DNA from: Bacillus sp. REN3
GTDB lineage: Bacteria; Bacillota; Bacilli; Bacillales; Cytobacillaceae
Direction of reading: 5' to 3'
DNA: 64,000 nt
Assembly: GCF_017912555.1 (NCBI RefSeq)
Contig: NZ_JAERSD010000018.1
Span: 1 to 64,000, forward strand
Both the position numbers and the translations under genes were made by a program. The notes beneath the pieces were generated by a model. The model was not told the DNA's origin. It did no database searches and saw only the letters and a program-made list of their open reading frames with translations. This document shows positions 9,296 to 20,353 of this stretch, in pieces (positions within the stretch are counted from its first letter, which is position 1; every line of letters starts with the position of its first letter).

Positions 9296-9469
9296 TTAGA
9301 ACTTACGTTTTCTAGCAGCTTCAGACTTTTTCTTGCGCTTTACACTAGGTTTTTCGTAGAATTCGCGCTTTCTAGCTTCTTGAATAGTACCTGATTTAGA
9401 AACAGTACGTTTGAAGCGTCGAAGAGCATCTTCAAGCGATTCGTTTTTACGAACGACAGTTTTAGACAT
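9296..9469 (-). CDS. rpsU: 30S ribosomal protein S21
   Basis: Complete 57-residue S21: [19 protein letters not shown] and a very basic C-terminus ending [11 protein letters not shown]. The start at 9469 is chosen because GGAGGGAGGG lies a few bases upstream and the protein then has the exact family length. A strong SigA promoter lies upstream. Confidence 0.98.
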   Translation of the reverse strand: MSKTVVRKNESLEDALRRFKRTVSKSGTIQEARKREFYEKPSVKRKKKSEAARKRKF

Positions 9470-9534
9470 TCTCTTTCCCTCCCTCCGAGCACAACACACT
9501 AACACCAAAACACATGGAAACCATGTACCTTGCA

Positions 9535-9563
9535 ATTATAATATAACACCGTGATGAGGTCAA
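9535..9563 (-). promoter_or_regulatory. SigA promoter for rpsU-yqeY
   Basis: TTGACC (9558-9563) and a perfect TATAAT (9535-9540) on the minus strand with an ideal 17-base spacer, about 65 bases upstream of the rpsU start. Confidence 0.88.
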
Positions 9564-9747
9564 CTGTAATTAGCCCTTGTTTTTAATTGCCCATTTCGGT
9601 GGCTGACAGCCTTTGGATGGATGGTTTCAAGCAACTCTTTTATTGGATTACGCTTCTTCTCAAGGGGGAATGGCATTCTTTCACGGGCAAAATTTTCAAG
9701 CATGTCCAGCCGCTCTCTTCATACATATAAGTGAGAGGGTGAGGATC

Positions 9748-10674
9748 ATGGTTTATACGCTATTATTTCTATTATTTATTGCGATATTCATAGGCGGAAT
9801 GACCTTGTTGAGGAAAGGGCTTTTCCACCTTTCTGCCAACAGGATGCAGAAATGGCTGTCTGTAATGACTGATTCACCCTTCAGGGGATTGTTGGCGGGC
9901 ATGGCGGTCACAGCTCTTTTGCATAGCAGTTCAGCGGTAATGGTACTGACGATCGGGCTGATTTCCGCCGGGATGCTGTCCTTTTCCAGGTCCATTGGCA
10001 TCATTCTCGGATCGAATATCGGTACTACCTTCACGCTTGAAATCATCACCTTTGACATTGATGCTTTCATCGTGCCCCTGGCTGTTCTTGGGGCAATACT
10101 AATGGTTTGCCAAAAAGGATCCTGGCGCAGCATCGGCATGGTAACCTTCGGCATTGCCGCTGTTTTCGCAGCAATGCGGGGGTTTACTTTTCTCGCTGAG
10201 CCTGTAACCAGCATTGCACAGGTAGAGCGCACCATTGCCAATTTGAATAACAGCCTTTTCCAAAGCATAGCAGCTGGTACGATTCTGACGGCAGCAATCC
10301 AGTCGAGCACGGCCATGACTGGCATTATCATGGGTTTCCTGACAGAAGGTACCTTATATATGGGATCGGCTGTCGCAATGATGCTCGGCGCGAACATAGG
10401 AACCTGCATAACGGCAGTGCTTGCATCATACGGGGGAGGAAGGGAATCGAAGCTGACCGCATATGCCCACGTATGGTTGAACATTGCTGGCGCAGCTGTT
10501 TTCTATCCATTCATCGACCAAATCGCTGCGCTTGCTCCGTATACTGCAGCCCGTCCCGAAGTGCAGCTTGCTCACGTAAGTGTCGTTTACAATGTCATTT
10601 CTTCATTGCTTGTCTTGCCCTTCGCGGAACAGTTTGGCAGGTTGATCGAGTTCGTCCATGGAAGGTGCAGGTAA
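9748..10674 (+). CDS. Na/Pi cotransporter family protein (YqeW)
   Basis: 308-residue integral membrane protein with the two repeated NptA/PNaS halves typical of Na+/phosphate cotransporters: LHSSSAVMVLTIGLISAGML and its counterpart IQSSTAMTGIIMGFLTEG, each with the conserved QSS/SSS core, followed by GSNIGTT and GANIGTC. It would import phosphate or a similar anion with sodium. ATG at 9748 is chosen for its GAGGGTGAGG site and because it begins with a membrane helix; the open frame continues upstream without a ribosome site. In B. subtilis yqeW is also next to rpsU and mtaB. Confidence 0.93.
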   Translation: MVYTLLFLLFIAIFIGGMTLLRKGLFHLSANRMQKWLSVMTDSPFRGLLAGMAVTALLHSSSAVMVLTIGLISAGMLSFSRSIGIILGSNIGTTFTLEIITFDIDAFIVPLAVLGAILMVCQKGSWRSIGMVTFGIAAVFAAMRGFTFLAEPVTSIAQVERTIANLNNSLFQSIAAGTILTAAIQSSTAMTGIIMGFLTEGTLYMGSAVAMMLGANIGTCITAVLASYGGGRESKLTAYAHVWLNIAGAAVFYPFIDQIAALAPYTAARPEVQLAHVSVVYNVISSLLVLPFAEQFGRLIEFVHGRCR

Positions 10675-10862
10675 CTCTAAGGAGGTCTGTTGAAAGTATT
10701 CGTCCAGTTGCCTTGACCATTTATCCGCTTCACCAAAGCTTGGATATTTGCAAAACCGTTTTGTATACGTGAAAGGCTTAAAAAGTGGCTGCCGGAGGAA
10801 CTGTTTGCCTTTTCAAATGAACGGATGCCGCTCAAATACAATTTTGAATTTTCTAACCCTAT

Positions 10863-10895
10863 AAAAAAAGAGCTGGCTCCATCGCCAGCTCTTTC
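10863..10895 (-). terminator. Terminator of the heat-shock/mtaB operon
   Basis: Inverted repeat AAAGAGCTGGC / GCCAGCTCTTT with a 6-base loop, followed by a run of T on the minus strand, just after the mtaB stop. It lies between convergent yqeW and mtaB and may work weakly in both directions. Confidence 0.85.
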
Positions 10896-10903
10896 CAATT
10901 TGT

Positions 10904-12256
10904 TTAAATTACCGCTTTTTCTTCCGGCTTCTCCTCTTCAAGGACACGGACAAACTGTCCTTGATTGTATGGATAGCCAGCTTTTACGATTTTTACCTTG
11001 ACAATCTTGCCGACCATCGCTTCGGTTGCAGGGAATACAACCTTCAGGTAGTTATCGGTATAACCGACAAACAAACCGCTTTCTGGAGCTTCTTTATAAA
11101 CTTCTTCGGGAATCACTTCAAGCACTTCGTTTTCAAACTGTGAAGAATATTCCTTGGCAAGCTGGTCTGAGAGTTCAATGAGTCTGTGAACACGTTCGTT
11201 TTTGACTTCTTCATCAACCTGGTCTTCCATTCTTGCGGCAGGTGTTCCTGTACGCTTGGAATATGGGAATACATGAAGCTCGGAAAACTGGTGTTTTTTA
11301 ATGAAGTTGTATGTTTCCATGAATTCTTCTTCGGTTTCCCCGGGGAAACCGACAATGATGTCAGACGTGACAGCGAGTCCCGGCAATGCCTCTTTCAAGC
11401 GATCCAGCCGCTCTCCAAAAAACTCCATTGTATATTTTCGGCGCATCCTCTTCAATACTGTGTCGGAGCCCGACTGGAGCGGGATATGCAAATGGCGGAC
11501 AACGATATTCGAATTGTCGATCACTTCAATAACTTCATCTGTAATCTGGCTTGCTTCGATTGAGGAAATGCGCAGACGTTTCAAGCCTTTGACATTAGCC
11601 TGCAAATCCCTTAGCAATGCGGCAAGATTATAATCTTTCATATCTTCGCCGTATCCTCCTGTATGGATGCCAGTCAGGACGATTTCTTTGTAGCCGGCAT
11701 CGACAAGCTGCTGTGCCTGACGGATGACTTCCTGAGGGTCCCTTGACCTCATAAGGCCGCGGGCCCATGGGATGATACAGAATGTACAGAAATTGTTGCA
11801 GCCTTCCTGGATTTTCAGTGATGCTCTTGTCCGATCAGTGAATGCAGGAACATCCAGTTCTTCATACACACGATTCTTCATGATGTTCCTTACTGCATTG
11901 ATCGGCTGACGCTCTTTTTTGTACTGTGCGATGTAATCGAGCATCTTGACGCGATCCTGTGTTCCGACGACAATATCCACTCCGGGAATGGCCATGATTT
12001 CAGCAGGGGATGTCTGGGCATAGCATCCCGTTACACAAATAACCGCGTCCGGATTTTTCCTTACTGCCCGGCGGATGACCTGGCGGCTTTTCTTGTCTCC
12101 CGTGTTCGTCACTGTACATGTATTGATAATATAGACATCCGAGATGGATTCAAAATCCACTCTCTCATACCCCTGTTCCTTGAATAACTGCCAAATGGCT
12201 TCCGTTTCGTAATGGTTCACCTTGCAACCCAATGTATGGAACGCAACTGTAGGCAT
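10904..12256 (-). CDS. mtaB: tRNA t6A37 methylthiotransferase MtaB
   Basis: Radical-SAM enzyme converting t6A37 to ms2t6A37 in ANN-decoding tRNAs, 450 residues. The N-terminal UPF0004 domain holds three Cys of the auxiliary cluster (LGCKVNHYE, NTCTVTN, VTGCYAQ), the radical-SAM motif is CNNFCTFC, and a C-terminal TRAM domain follows. ATG at 12256 is preferred over an upstream GTG because GAGGTG lies 6 bases before it and the N-terminus (MPTVAFHTLGCK) matches the family. The ribosome site is embedded in the last codons of rsmE. Confidence 0.96.
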   Translation of the reverse strand: MPTVAFHTLGCKVNHYETEAIWQLFKEQGYERVDFESISDVYIINTCTVTNTGDKKSRQVIRRAVRKNPDAVICVTGCYAQTSPAEIMAIPGVDIVVGTQDRVKMLDYIAQYKKERQPINAVRNIMKNRVYEELDVPAFTDRTRASLKIQEGCNNFCTFCIIPWARGLMRSRDPQEVIRQAQQLVDAGYKEIVLTGIHTGGYGEDMKDYNLAALLRDLQANVKGLKRLRISSIEASQITDEVIEVIDNSNIVVRHLHIPLQSGSDTVLKRMRRKYTMEFFGERLDRLKEALPGLAVTSDIIVGFPGETEEEFMETYNFIKKHQFSELHVFPYSKRTGTPAARMEDQVDEEVKNERVHRLIELSDQLAKEYSSQFENEVLEVIPEEVYKEAPESGLFVGYTDNYLKVVFPATEAMVGKIVKVKIVKAGYPYNQGQFVRVLEEEKPEEKAVI

Positions 12257-12261
12257 TTTTT

Positions 12262-13011
12262 TCACCTCAATAATTCAAAATGATAGGAGACAGCTGACAG
12301 AGCATATAAGGGAGCTGTTTCCGTCCGTAAGATACGCGGGCCAAGGCCGCATGGTTTAAAGCTGTTTTCCTTGAGCAGGGCTACTTCCTGCGATGTCAGG
12401 CCGCCTTCAGGTCCAAAAACAATCAGGATCGTTTCGCCTGGCTTTGTTTCTGCAAGCGTGGAAGAGAGAACAGAAGTTTCCCCTTCCCTGGCCTCTTCTT
12501 CATAGGCAATCAGCTTATGGTCATATTTGCTGCCCTTCTTGATCAATTCCTTGATGCTGACAAGATTCGACACATCCGGAATCTTCCGTCGGTGGGACTG
12601 TTCTGCTGCTTCCTTAGCAATCTTCTGCAAGCGTTCAATCTTCTTTACAGCTTTTTTGCCGTCCCATTTGACGACTGAGCGGGTTGCAGTGAAGGGGATA
12701 AATTCATAGGCACCAAGTTCTGTTCCCTTTTGGATAATCCACTCAAGTTTATCCCCTTTGGGCAGACCGCTCGCTACTACTACAAGGACCGGCAGCTCAG
12801 AGGTCCTTTCCTCCCATTTTACAACGTTTGCCACCACCGTTTCATCGGTAATTTCTTCAATTTGGCAAATCGCACTCCTGTTTTCAGGTGTCACACAGAT
12901 GATTTCATCGCCAGCCTTCATTCTCATCACCCGTGCAATGTGATGGCGGTCATCACCGCTGATCCGGAATTGGTCGTCAGCCAATCGCCCTTCAACAAAA
13001 TAACGTTGCAC
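12262..13011 (-). CDS. rsmE: 16S rRNA m3U1498 methyltransferase RsmE
   Basis: SPOUT-fold methyltransferase, 249 residues, acting on U1498 of 16S rRNA. An N-terminal PUA-like domain (QRYFVEG, HHIARVMRMK) is followed by the knotted SAM domain with IVFGPEGGLTSQE and the C-terminal LGPRILRTETAP. The GTG start at 13011 gives the family N-terminus MQRYFVE; a longer frame upstream would add an unrelated hydrophobic leader. It is co-transcribed with prmA and mtaB. Confidence 0.95.
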   Translation of the reverse strand: MQRYFVEGRLADDQFRISGDDRHHIARVMRMKAGDEIICVTPENRSAICQIEEITDETVVANVVKWEERTSELPVLVVVASGLPKGDKLEWIIQKGTELGAYEFIPFTATRSVVKWDGKKAVKKIERLQKIAKEAAEQSHRRKIPDVSNLVSIKELIKKGSKYDHKLIAYEEEAREGETSVLSSTLAETKPGETILIVFGPEGGLTSQEVALLKENSFKPCGLGPRILRTETAPLYALSAVSYHFELLR

Positions 13012-13107
13012 GACAGCACCTGCTTTCAAATTCTTTCGGTTGACAAAAAAGATAACTGCCAGAGAAAAGACAGAAAAAAGGGGCATATCCTCTCCCCTTC
13101 TTCCTCC

Positions 13108-14046
13108 CTACTTCTTCTTTGCAATGATTGCTACCCAGTCTTCCATTGCCATGATTTCCTCAATATCAAAACCGGCCGAAGCCAACGCATCCTTGACGAT
13201 TTCCTTTTTCTGCTGAATAATGCCTGAGGCGATAAAATAACCACCATTTTTAACAACCTTTCCTGCATCATCCGCGAACCTGAGAATCACTTCAGCCAGG
13301 ATGTTCGCAACGACGACATCGGCTCCTTCATTAACGCCATCCAAAAGGTTGTTCTGGGAAACGGAAGCCACATTCTGTACCTTGTTCAGCTTAATATTAA
13401 GGTTTGCAGCTTTGACGGCCACTTCATCCAGGTCCAGTGCCTCCACTTTTGCCGCTCCAAGCTTTGCTGCGGCAATGCTCAAAACACCTGAGCCTGTGCC
13501 GACATCAACCACCCGGTCTCCCTGCTTGACGGTCCGTTCAAGTGCCTGGATGCACATGACTGTTGTCGGATGTGTTCCAGTACCGAAAGCCATTCCAGGA
13601 TCAAGCTCAATGATGAGTTCATCCGTGTGGACTGGAGTATATTCCTCCCATGTCGGAACAATCGTAAACTTTTCCGATATCTTGACCGGATTGTAATATT
13701 TTTTCCAGGCGGTTGCCCACTCTTCCTCATTCACTTCACTGATCGTAACTTTATTTTTCCCGATATCAATATCATAGATAATCAGATTGTTGATTGCTTC
13801 TTTTATCTCGTCCACTGTTTCGCCAAGGAAACTGTTGACAGGAAGATACGCTTTTATGATGACACCTTCTTCAGGGTAATCGTCTGGATTGAGTTGGTAT
13901 ATTTCTCCGAACTGGTCCTCTCTTTCCTTCACAAGCTCAACCGGATCTTCAATCACTACTCCACTAGCACCTGCTTCATGCAGGATATTGGAAATTGGCT
14001 CGACGGCCTCGTTCGTTGTCAAAATGCTGAGTTCAGACCATTTCAT
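13108..14046 (-). CDS. prmA: Ribosomal protein L11 methyltransferase
   Basis: SAM-dependent methyltransferase that trimethylates ribosomal protein L11, 312 residues. It begins [17 protein letters not shown], has the acidic substrate segment [16 protein letters not shown], the SAM motif [18 protein letters not shown] and a downstream NILAEV. It sits directly after dnaJ, the standard Bacillus heat-shock operon order. Confidence 0.96.
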   Translation of the reverse strand: MKWSELSILTTNEAVEPISNILHEAGASGVVIEDPVELVKEREDQFGEIYQLNPDDYPEEGVIIKAYLPVNSFLGETVDEIKEAINNLIIYDIDIGKNKVTISEVNEEEWATAWKKYYNPVKISEKFTIVPTWEEYTPVHTDELIIELDPGMAFGTGTHPTTVMCIQALERTVKQGDRVVDVGTGSGVLSIAAAKLGAAKVEALDLDEVAVKAANLNIKLNKVQNVASVSQNNLLDGVNEGADVVVANILAEVILRFADDAGKVVKNGGYFIASGIIQQKKEIVKDALASAGFDIEEIMAMEDWVAIIAKKK

Positions 14047-14065
14047 TCATACCAGCTCCAATCCT

Positions 14066-15187
14066 TTATTCACCCTTAAAGGCACGTTTAACTTTTGAAA
14101 AAAAACTTTCTTCATGCTCTCCAAGCGGCATTTGTCCACTTGCATCCGCAAAGTCCCTCAGCAGCTGCTTCTGCTTTTCCGATAGCTTTGTAGGGGTCAC
14201 GATCCTGACAAGGACATGCTGGTCCCCTGTTCCATATCCACGGACATTCGGAACTCCTTTTCCTTTCAGCCTGAACTTTGTCCCTGTTTGCGTGCCTGCT
14301 GGAACCTTAAGCTTCACCTTCCCGTGCAGGGTTGGCACTTCTACTTCATCTCCCAGCGCGGCTTGAACGAAGGTGACTGGCATCTCACAGTATATATCAT
14401 CGCCATCCCGTTCGAAAAACTCATGCTGCCTGATGTGGAAGACAATATATAAATCACCAGGAGGCCCGCCATTTATACCCGCTTCCCCTTTGCCTGCGAC
14501 CCTCAGCTGCTGGCCATCGTCGACACCTGCAGGAATCTTGACATGGATTTTGTTGCGGCGAGTGACTTTACCTGTACCAGAACATGTTGGACATTTCTCT
14601 TTGATTTCCTTACCAGTACCGTTGCAGTAGTGGCAGACCCGGCGATTGACTATCCGGCCAAACGGGGTATTTTGCTCAATATTCAGCTGGCCGCTGCCGT
14701 GACAGTGTTTACACGTATCCACCTTCGTGCCAGGCTTAGCGCCGGAACCGTCACAGGTTGAGCAAGTTTCTTCACGGGGTATTTCAATGTCCGTTTCCTT
14801 TCCGAAAACGGCTTCTTCGAACTTGAGTGTCATCGTGTATTGGAGATCTGCTCCCTGCCTGGGCGCATTTGGGTCACGGCGTCTGCCTCCTCCGCCAAAG
14901 AAGGAATTGAAAATATCTTCAAATCCGCCAAAACCCCCGCCAAAATCCGCGCCGCCAAAGCCCTGGTTCGGATCGACGTGGCCGAACTGGTCATATTGGG
15001 CGCGTTTTTGTTCATCACTCAGTACTTCATATGCTTCTTTTACTTCTTTGAACTTTTCGTCTGCTCCCGGCTCTTTGTTGATGTCCGGATGGAATTTTTT
15101 TGAAAGCTTGCGGTAAGCCTTCTTTATTTCATCCTTGGAAGCCGTCTTGCTGACTCCCAGGACTTCATAGTAATCCCGTTTGCTCAT
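14066..15187 (-). CDS. dnaJ: Chaperone protein DnaJ
   Basis: Hsp40 co-chaperone of DnaK, 373 residues. It has a J domain (1-70) with the HPD motif in FHPDINK, a Gly/Phe-rich linker (about 75-105), four CxxCxGxG zinc repeats ([32 protein letters not shown]), then the substrate-binding domains. ATG at 15187 is used because the protein then begins [12 protein letters not shown] as in the family. A terminator-like hairpin lies between dnaK and dnaJ. Confidence 0.97.
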   Translation of the reverse strand: MSKRDYYEVLGVSKTASKDEIKKAYRKLSKKFHPDINKEPGADEKFKEVKEAYEVLSDEQKRAQYDQFGHVDPNQGFGGADFGGGFGGFEDIFNSFFGGGGRRRDPNAPRQGADLQYTMTLKFEEAVFGKETDIEIPREETCSTCDGSGAKPGTKVDTCKHCHGSGQLNIEQNTPFGRIVNRRVCHYCNGTGKEIKEKCPTCSGTGKVTRRNKIHVKIPAGVDDGQQLRVAGKGEAGINGGPPGDLYIVFHIRQHEFFERDGDDIYCEMPVTFVQAALGDEVEVPTLHGKVKLKVPAGTQTGTKFRLKGKGVPNVRGYGTGDQHVLVRIVTPTKLSEKQKQLLRDFADASGQMPLGEHEESFFSKVKRAFKGE

Positions 15188-15310
15188 GATTACCACTCCC
15201 GAATCTTTTCACATAAAGATAATTCTAACACTCTCGTACATTCATATGCAATATTTAAAACATGTGCCATACGGTTTTCCACAATGCTTTCCACATCATT
15301 TATTTCAAAC

Positions 15311-15350
15311 AAAAAGCCAAAGCCAAGTAAGACCTGACTTTGACTTTTTT
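15311..15350 (-). terminator. Attenuator-like hairpin between dnaK and dnaJ
   Basis: On the minus strand AAAAGTCAAAG and CTTTGGCTTTT arms pair with one mismatch around a loop of about 16 bases and end in T5. Being inside the operon, it more likely lowers dnaJ expression or marks an mRNA end than stops all transcription. Confidence 0.5.
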
Positions 15351-15365
15351 GGATCTTATGACGGA

Positions 15366-17210
<1,845 letters not shown>

Positions 17211-17240
17211 TTACCTCCTGACTATTTTATGTAATCCCAT

Positions 17241-17840
17241 TTATTGGTTCACTTTTACCATTGATGGCCGAATTACGCGGTCCTTCAGCAAATATCCCTT
17301 TTGGAATTCTTCAACAACGATGTTTGGACCGAAATTTTCATTTTCTGCCTGCATGACTGCCTGATGGAGATGCGGGTCGAATTCTTTGCCAACAGCTTCA
17401 ATCAATTCGACGCCTTCATTTTTCAGCGCCTCCAACAGACTGCGGTACACCATTTCCATCCCCTGCAACAGGGACTTTGCCTGTTCATTGTCTACTTCCA
17501 TCTTCAACGCCCGCTCAAAATTATCGAGGGCCGGAAGCAAATCTGTAACGAGGCTTTGTGCTCTATATTTAGCGCTCGCTTCAAGGTCGATCCTTGACCT
17601 GCGGCGGAAGTTATCAAAGTCGGCCTGAAGACGGAGATAACGGTTTTCGGCTTCCACAAGCTTCCCTTCAAGCACAGCAATTTTCTCCTGTGCCTGATCC
17701 TGTTCAGCTCCAGCAGCATCCGTTTGGTCAGAAGCTTCAACTTCTACAGGCGCCTCTTCTTCAGCGAATACCTCTTCAACCTCTTCTTCCATCTGGCTTT
17801 TCTGTTTCAATTCTTGCTCAGTGTTTTTCTCTTCTGTCAT
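17241..17840 (-). CDS. grpE: Nucleotide exchange factor GrpE
   Basis: DnaK nucleotide exchange factor, 199 residues: an acidic N-terminus (about 1-60), a long coiled coil (about 60-110), and the conserved C-terminal beta domain with [11 protein letters not shown] and the PSMVKVNQ end. ATG at 17840 (spacing 7 from GGAGGTG) is chosen over the ATG two codons upstream, which is too close to the ribosome site. Confidence 0.96.
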   Translation of the reverse strand: MTEEKNTEQELKQKSQMEEEVEEVFAEEEAPVEVEASDQTDAAGAEQDQAQEKIAVLEGKLVEAENRYLRLQADFDNFRRRSRIDLEASAKYRAQSLVTDLLPALDNFERALKMEVDNEQAKSLLQGMEMVYRSLLEALKNEGVELIEAVGKEFDPHLHQAVMQAENENFGPNIVVEEFQKGYLLKDRVIRPSMVKVNQ

Positions 17841-17958
17841 ATTCATTCACCTCCCTCAAAGCAGCATGCAGGCGTCTTCCTGCACAATCTTCCTTATTGA
17901 TTGTTTCTATACTATACGCCCTTTATCGCCCGGAAGCATTCCGGAAGCACAAAGATAC

Positions 17959-17983
17959 GGGATGGAACAGGATGTTCCACCCT
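17959..17983 (-). other. Stem-loop between hrcA and grpE
   Basis: GGGTGGAACA / TGTTCCATCCC pair around a 3-base loop on the minus strand, with no T-run. B. subtilis carries a stem-loop at this place that is linked to mRNA processing in the dnaK operon; the same role here is inferred. Confidence 0.5.
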
Positions 17984-18001
17984 TAAACAATATTTCCATG
18001 C

Positions 18002-19033
18002 CTATTTACTTTGATACAGTTTTGTCAGCACCTTTGATAAATCGCTGCTGATCAGCTGAAGCAAGCTGATGACCCTTGAATATTCCATTCTTGTGGGACC
18101 AAGGACAGCAATCGATCCAATCTTTTCTTCGTCCATTTGATAGGTTGCTGTGATCAGGCTGCAATTCTCCATAGCTAAATTATCGTTCTCCGTTCCGATT
18201 TTTATATTGATGCCAGCAGGGTTTTTCCTGATCAGCTCATAAATGCGATCCTCTTCTTCAATCATGTTCATCAGGCTGCGAATTTTTTCAACATCATTGA
18301 ATTCAGGCTGACTGAGGATATTCGTCTTGCCTCCAAAAAACACTTTTTCATGTGCCGGCATGTTCAAAATGTTGGAGATGGCATGTAAAACCAGATCATA
18401 GCTGCTTATATGCTGGCGCAGTAAAACTGCGATTTCCTTATAGATCTTGGAATTCAAATTGGTCAGGGGAACCCCCGAAAGGCGTTCATTCAGGATGTTG
18501 ACCAATTTTTCGACATCGGACGGGGAAACACTCGCCGGAAAATGGAACATCCGGTCTTCCACATGTCCGGTGTCCGTCACGATAATCGCAATCGCTGTTT
18601 CCTTGTTTAACGGGACAATTTGCAGCCTCTTCAATTTATTGTCACTTACGGCAGGGCCCAGGACGATCGAAGTGTAATTCGTCATTTCTGAAAGGATCTT
18701 GGCCGACTTCTGGACGATCTTTTCCAGTTCATATATCCTTTCGGCGAAAATGGACTTGACGGCTGCTAAATCAGAGCTGTTCAGCTTTTGCGGCAGGAGG
18801 AGATTGTCGACATAATAGCGATACCCTTTTTCTGATGGAATCCTGCCCGATGAAGTATGGGTTTTTTCAATGTATCCCATTTCTTCAAGGTCTGCCATCT
18901 CATTCCTGATTGTTGCCGAACTGAACGTGATTCCATTCTTTTTCGCCAAACTTCGGGAACCAATCGGCTGTGCAGAACGAATAAAGTCATCAACAATCAC
19001 CTGAAGTATAAGCACCTGACGATCTGTTAACAA
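18002..19033 (-). CDS. hrcA: Heat-inducible transcription repressor HrcA
   Basis: Repressor of class I heat-shock genes, 343 residues, binding CIRCE. An N-terminal winged helix ([17 protein letters not shown], then IGSRSLAKK) precedes a GAF-like dimerisation domain. The TTG at 19033 lies 6 bases after AGAGGTG and gives the family N-terminus; two ATG codons just upstream are too close to the ribosome site. A perfect CIRCE lies 14 bases upstream, so the gene is autoregulated. Confidence 0.95.
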   Translation of the reverse strand: MLTDRQVLILQVIVDDFIRSAQPIGSRSLAKKNGITFSSATIRNEMADLEEMGYIEKTHTSSGRIPSEKGYRYYVDNLLLPQKLNSSDLAAVKSIFAERIYELEKIVQKSAKILSEMTNYTSIVLGPAVSDNKLKRLQIVPLNKETAIAIIVTDTGHVEDRMFHFPASVSPSDVEKLVNILNERLSGVPLTNLNSKIYKEIAVLLRQHISSYDLVLHAISNILNMPAHEKVFFGGKTNILSQPEFNDVEKIRSLMNMIEEEDRIYELIRKNPAGINIKIGTENDNLAMENCSLITATYQMDEEKIGSIAVLGPTRMEYSRVISLLQLISSDLSKVLTKLYQSK

Positions 19034-19047
19034 CATCATCACCTCTG

Positions 19048-19074
19048 TTAGCACTCTATTACAACGAGTGCTAA
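19048..19074 (-). promoter_or_regulatory. CIRCE operator (HrcA binding site)
   Basis: Perfect TTAGCACTC - 9 bases - GAGTGCTAA inverted repeat between the hrcA promoter and ribosome site. This is the canonical HrcA operator and indicates HrcA/GroE control of hrcA-grpE-dnaK-dnaJ. Confidence 0.97.
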
Positions 19075-19084
19075 TTCTATTAAT

Positions 19085-19113
19085 AAATTATCAATAAACT
19101 TGGGCGATGTCAA
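19085..19113 (-). promoter_or_regulatory. SigA promoter of the hrcA operon
   Basis: TTGACA (19108-19113) and TAATTT (19085-19090) on the minus strand, 17-base spacing, immediately upstream of CIRCE. The -35 is perfect and the -10 weak, and it overlaps the end of hemW. Confidence 0.65.
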
Positions 19114-20249
19114 TGATTTGATACCCCAAGAAATGATTGAAAAACTTCATTTCCGAGCAAGCGCCCATTCTGGGTTAAAAAGATTCTTTCACTATTAGCT
19201 TCTAGCAGGCCTCTGGCTGAAAAATCTCCAATTTGTTCAGCGAAAAGAAGCCGGGGATCGATCTTGAATTTTTCCTCGAATTGTCGAATCCCGACGCCTT
19301 CTGTCTTTCTTAAACCGAGGAACATTTCTTCCTCCATTTTTTCAGCCTTCGTCACCTCGTGGGATTCGATGATCGGAAGTTTACTCTTTTCCAGGGAATC
19401 CATATACTTTTTCAGCGGACCGTAATTCGATTGCCTGCAGCCATTGACATAAGCATGGGCCCCTGCTCCGAACCCATAGTATTCTTCATTGTTCCAATAT
19501 TTGAGGTTATGCCTGCTTTCATATCCCGGGACTGCGAAATTGCTGATTTCATATTGGCGCAATCCATGGCGCTCCATCTCATCCATGAGCACCTCATACA
19601 TCTCCGCCTCAGCATCTTCTCCAGGCAGCGGCAGCTTCCCTTTCTTCATTAAGTTATAGAACACGGTTTTCGGTTCAATGATCAGGGAATATGCAGAGTA
19701 ATGGACGAGGCCCAAGCTTATGGCAGTTCGGATCGATTCGATGAAATCCTGCTTCGTTTGGCCGGGCAGGCTGTAAATCAAATCGATGCTAATGTTTTCA
19801 TATCCAACAGCCTTCGCGGCTTCTATGGAAGCAAAGACATCCTTGGCACGATGAGAGCGGCCAATTTTCTCTAGCAGCTGATCATTGAATGTCTGAACTC
19901 CAAAGCTCAGTCGATTCACACCGGCCGCCTTCAAAATCGCAAGCTTTTCCTTTGTCAGGTCGCCTGGGTTTGCTTCAAATGTGTACTCGGTATTCCCGTC
20001 AGTCTTTAAATGGTTCCCAATGGCCGTCACCAATGTTTCTAGCTGCTGTTCATTCAGGGCAGTCGGTGTCCCCCCGCCCACAAAGATTGTCTCCATCTTT
20101 TCTTGGCTGCCTTTTACAATCAGGGCCATTTCCTTCTCTAGCGCCTGTAAATATTGGTTCACTGGCTGCCCTTTTAAAAAAAACTTGTTAAAATCGCAAT
20201 AATGGCAAATATGGTGGCAAAAAGGGATATGGATATAAGCCGCCTTCAT
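19110..20249 (-). CDS. hemW: Radical SAM heme chaperone HemW
   Basis: HemW (formerly called a HemN-like coproporphyrinogen oxidase), 379 residues, a heme-trafficking radical-SAM protein. It begins AYIHIPFCHHICHYCDF with the CxxxCxxC cluster (Cys10, 14, 17), then FVGGGTPTAL. It lacks the extra N-terminal region of true HemN, and family members of this length have not shown coproporphyrinogen oxidase activity. GGAAGTG precedes the ATG. Confidence 0.93.
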   Translation of the reverse strand: MKAAYIHIPFCHHICHYCDFNKFFLKGQPVNQYLQALEKEMALIVKGSQEKMETIFVGGGTPTALNEQQLETLVTAIGNHLKTDGNTEYTFEANPGDLTKEKLAILKAAGVNRLSFGVQTFNDQLLEKIGRSHRAKDVFASIEAAKAVGYENISIDLIYSLPGQTKQDFIESIRTAISLGLVHYSAYSLIIEPKTVFYNLMKKGKLPLPGEDAEAEMYEVLMDEMERHGLRQYEISNFAVPGYESRHNLKYWNNEEYYGFGAGAHAYVNGCRQSNYGPLKKYMDSLEKSKLPIIESHEVTKAEKMEEEMFLGLRKTEGVGIRQFEEKFKIDPRLLFAEQIGDFSARGLLEANSERIFLTQNGRLLGNEVFQSFLGVSNH

Positions 20250-20298
20250 TCTCGATCACTTCCTATGTCAATCTTGATTCTTTGATAACAGCGGATGG

Positions 20299-20343
20299 AA
20301 AAGAGGCCGGAAACACTTGTCCTTCACAAGCACATCCGGCCTC
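20299..20343 (-). terminator. Terminator after lepA
   Basis: GAGGCCGG and CCGGCCTC arms with a second inner pairing (CTTGTG / CACAAG-like), followed by TTTT on the minus strand, directly after the lepA stop. Confidence 0.75.
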
Positions 20344-20353
20344 CCACGTTATA

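Noticed and set aside
10675-10862. Possible small gene between yqeW and mtaB
   Set aside because: Frames here have no ribosome site; the only structure is the mtaB terminator.
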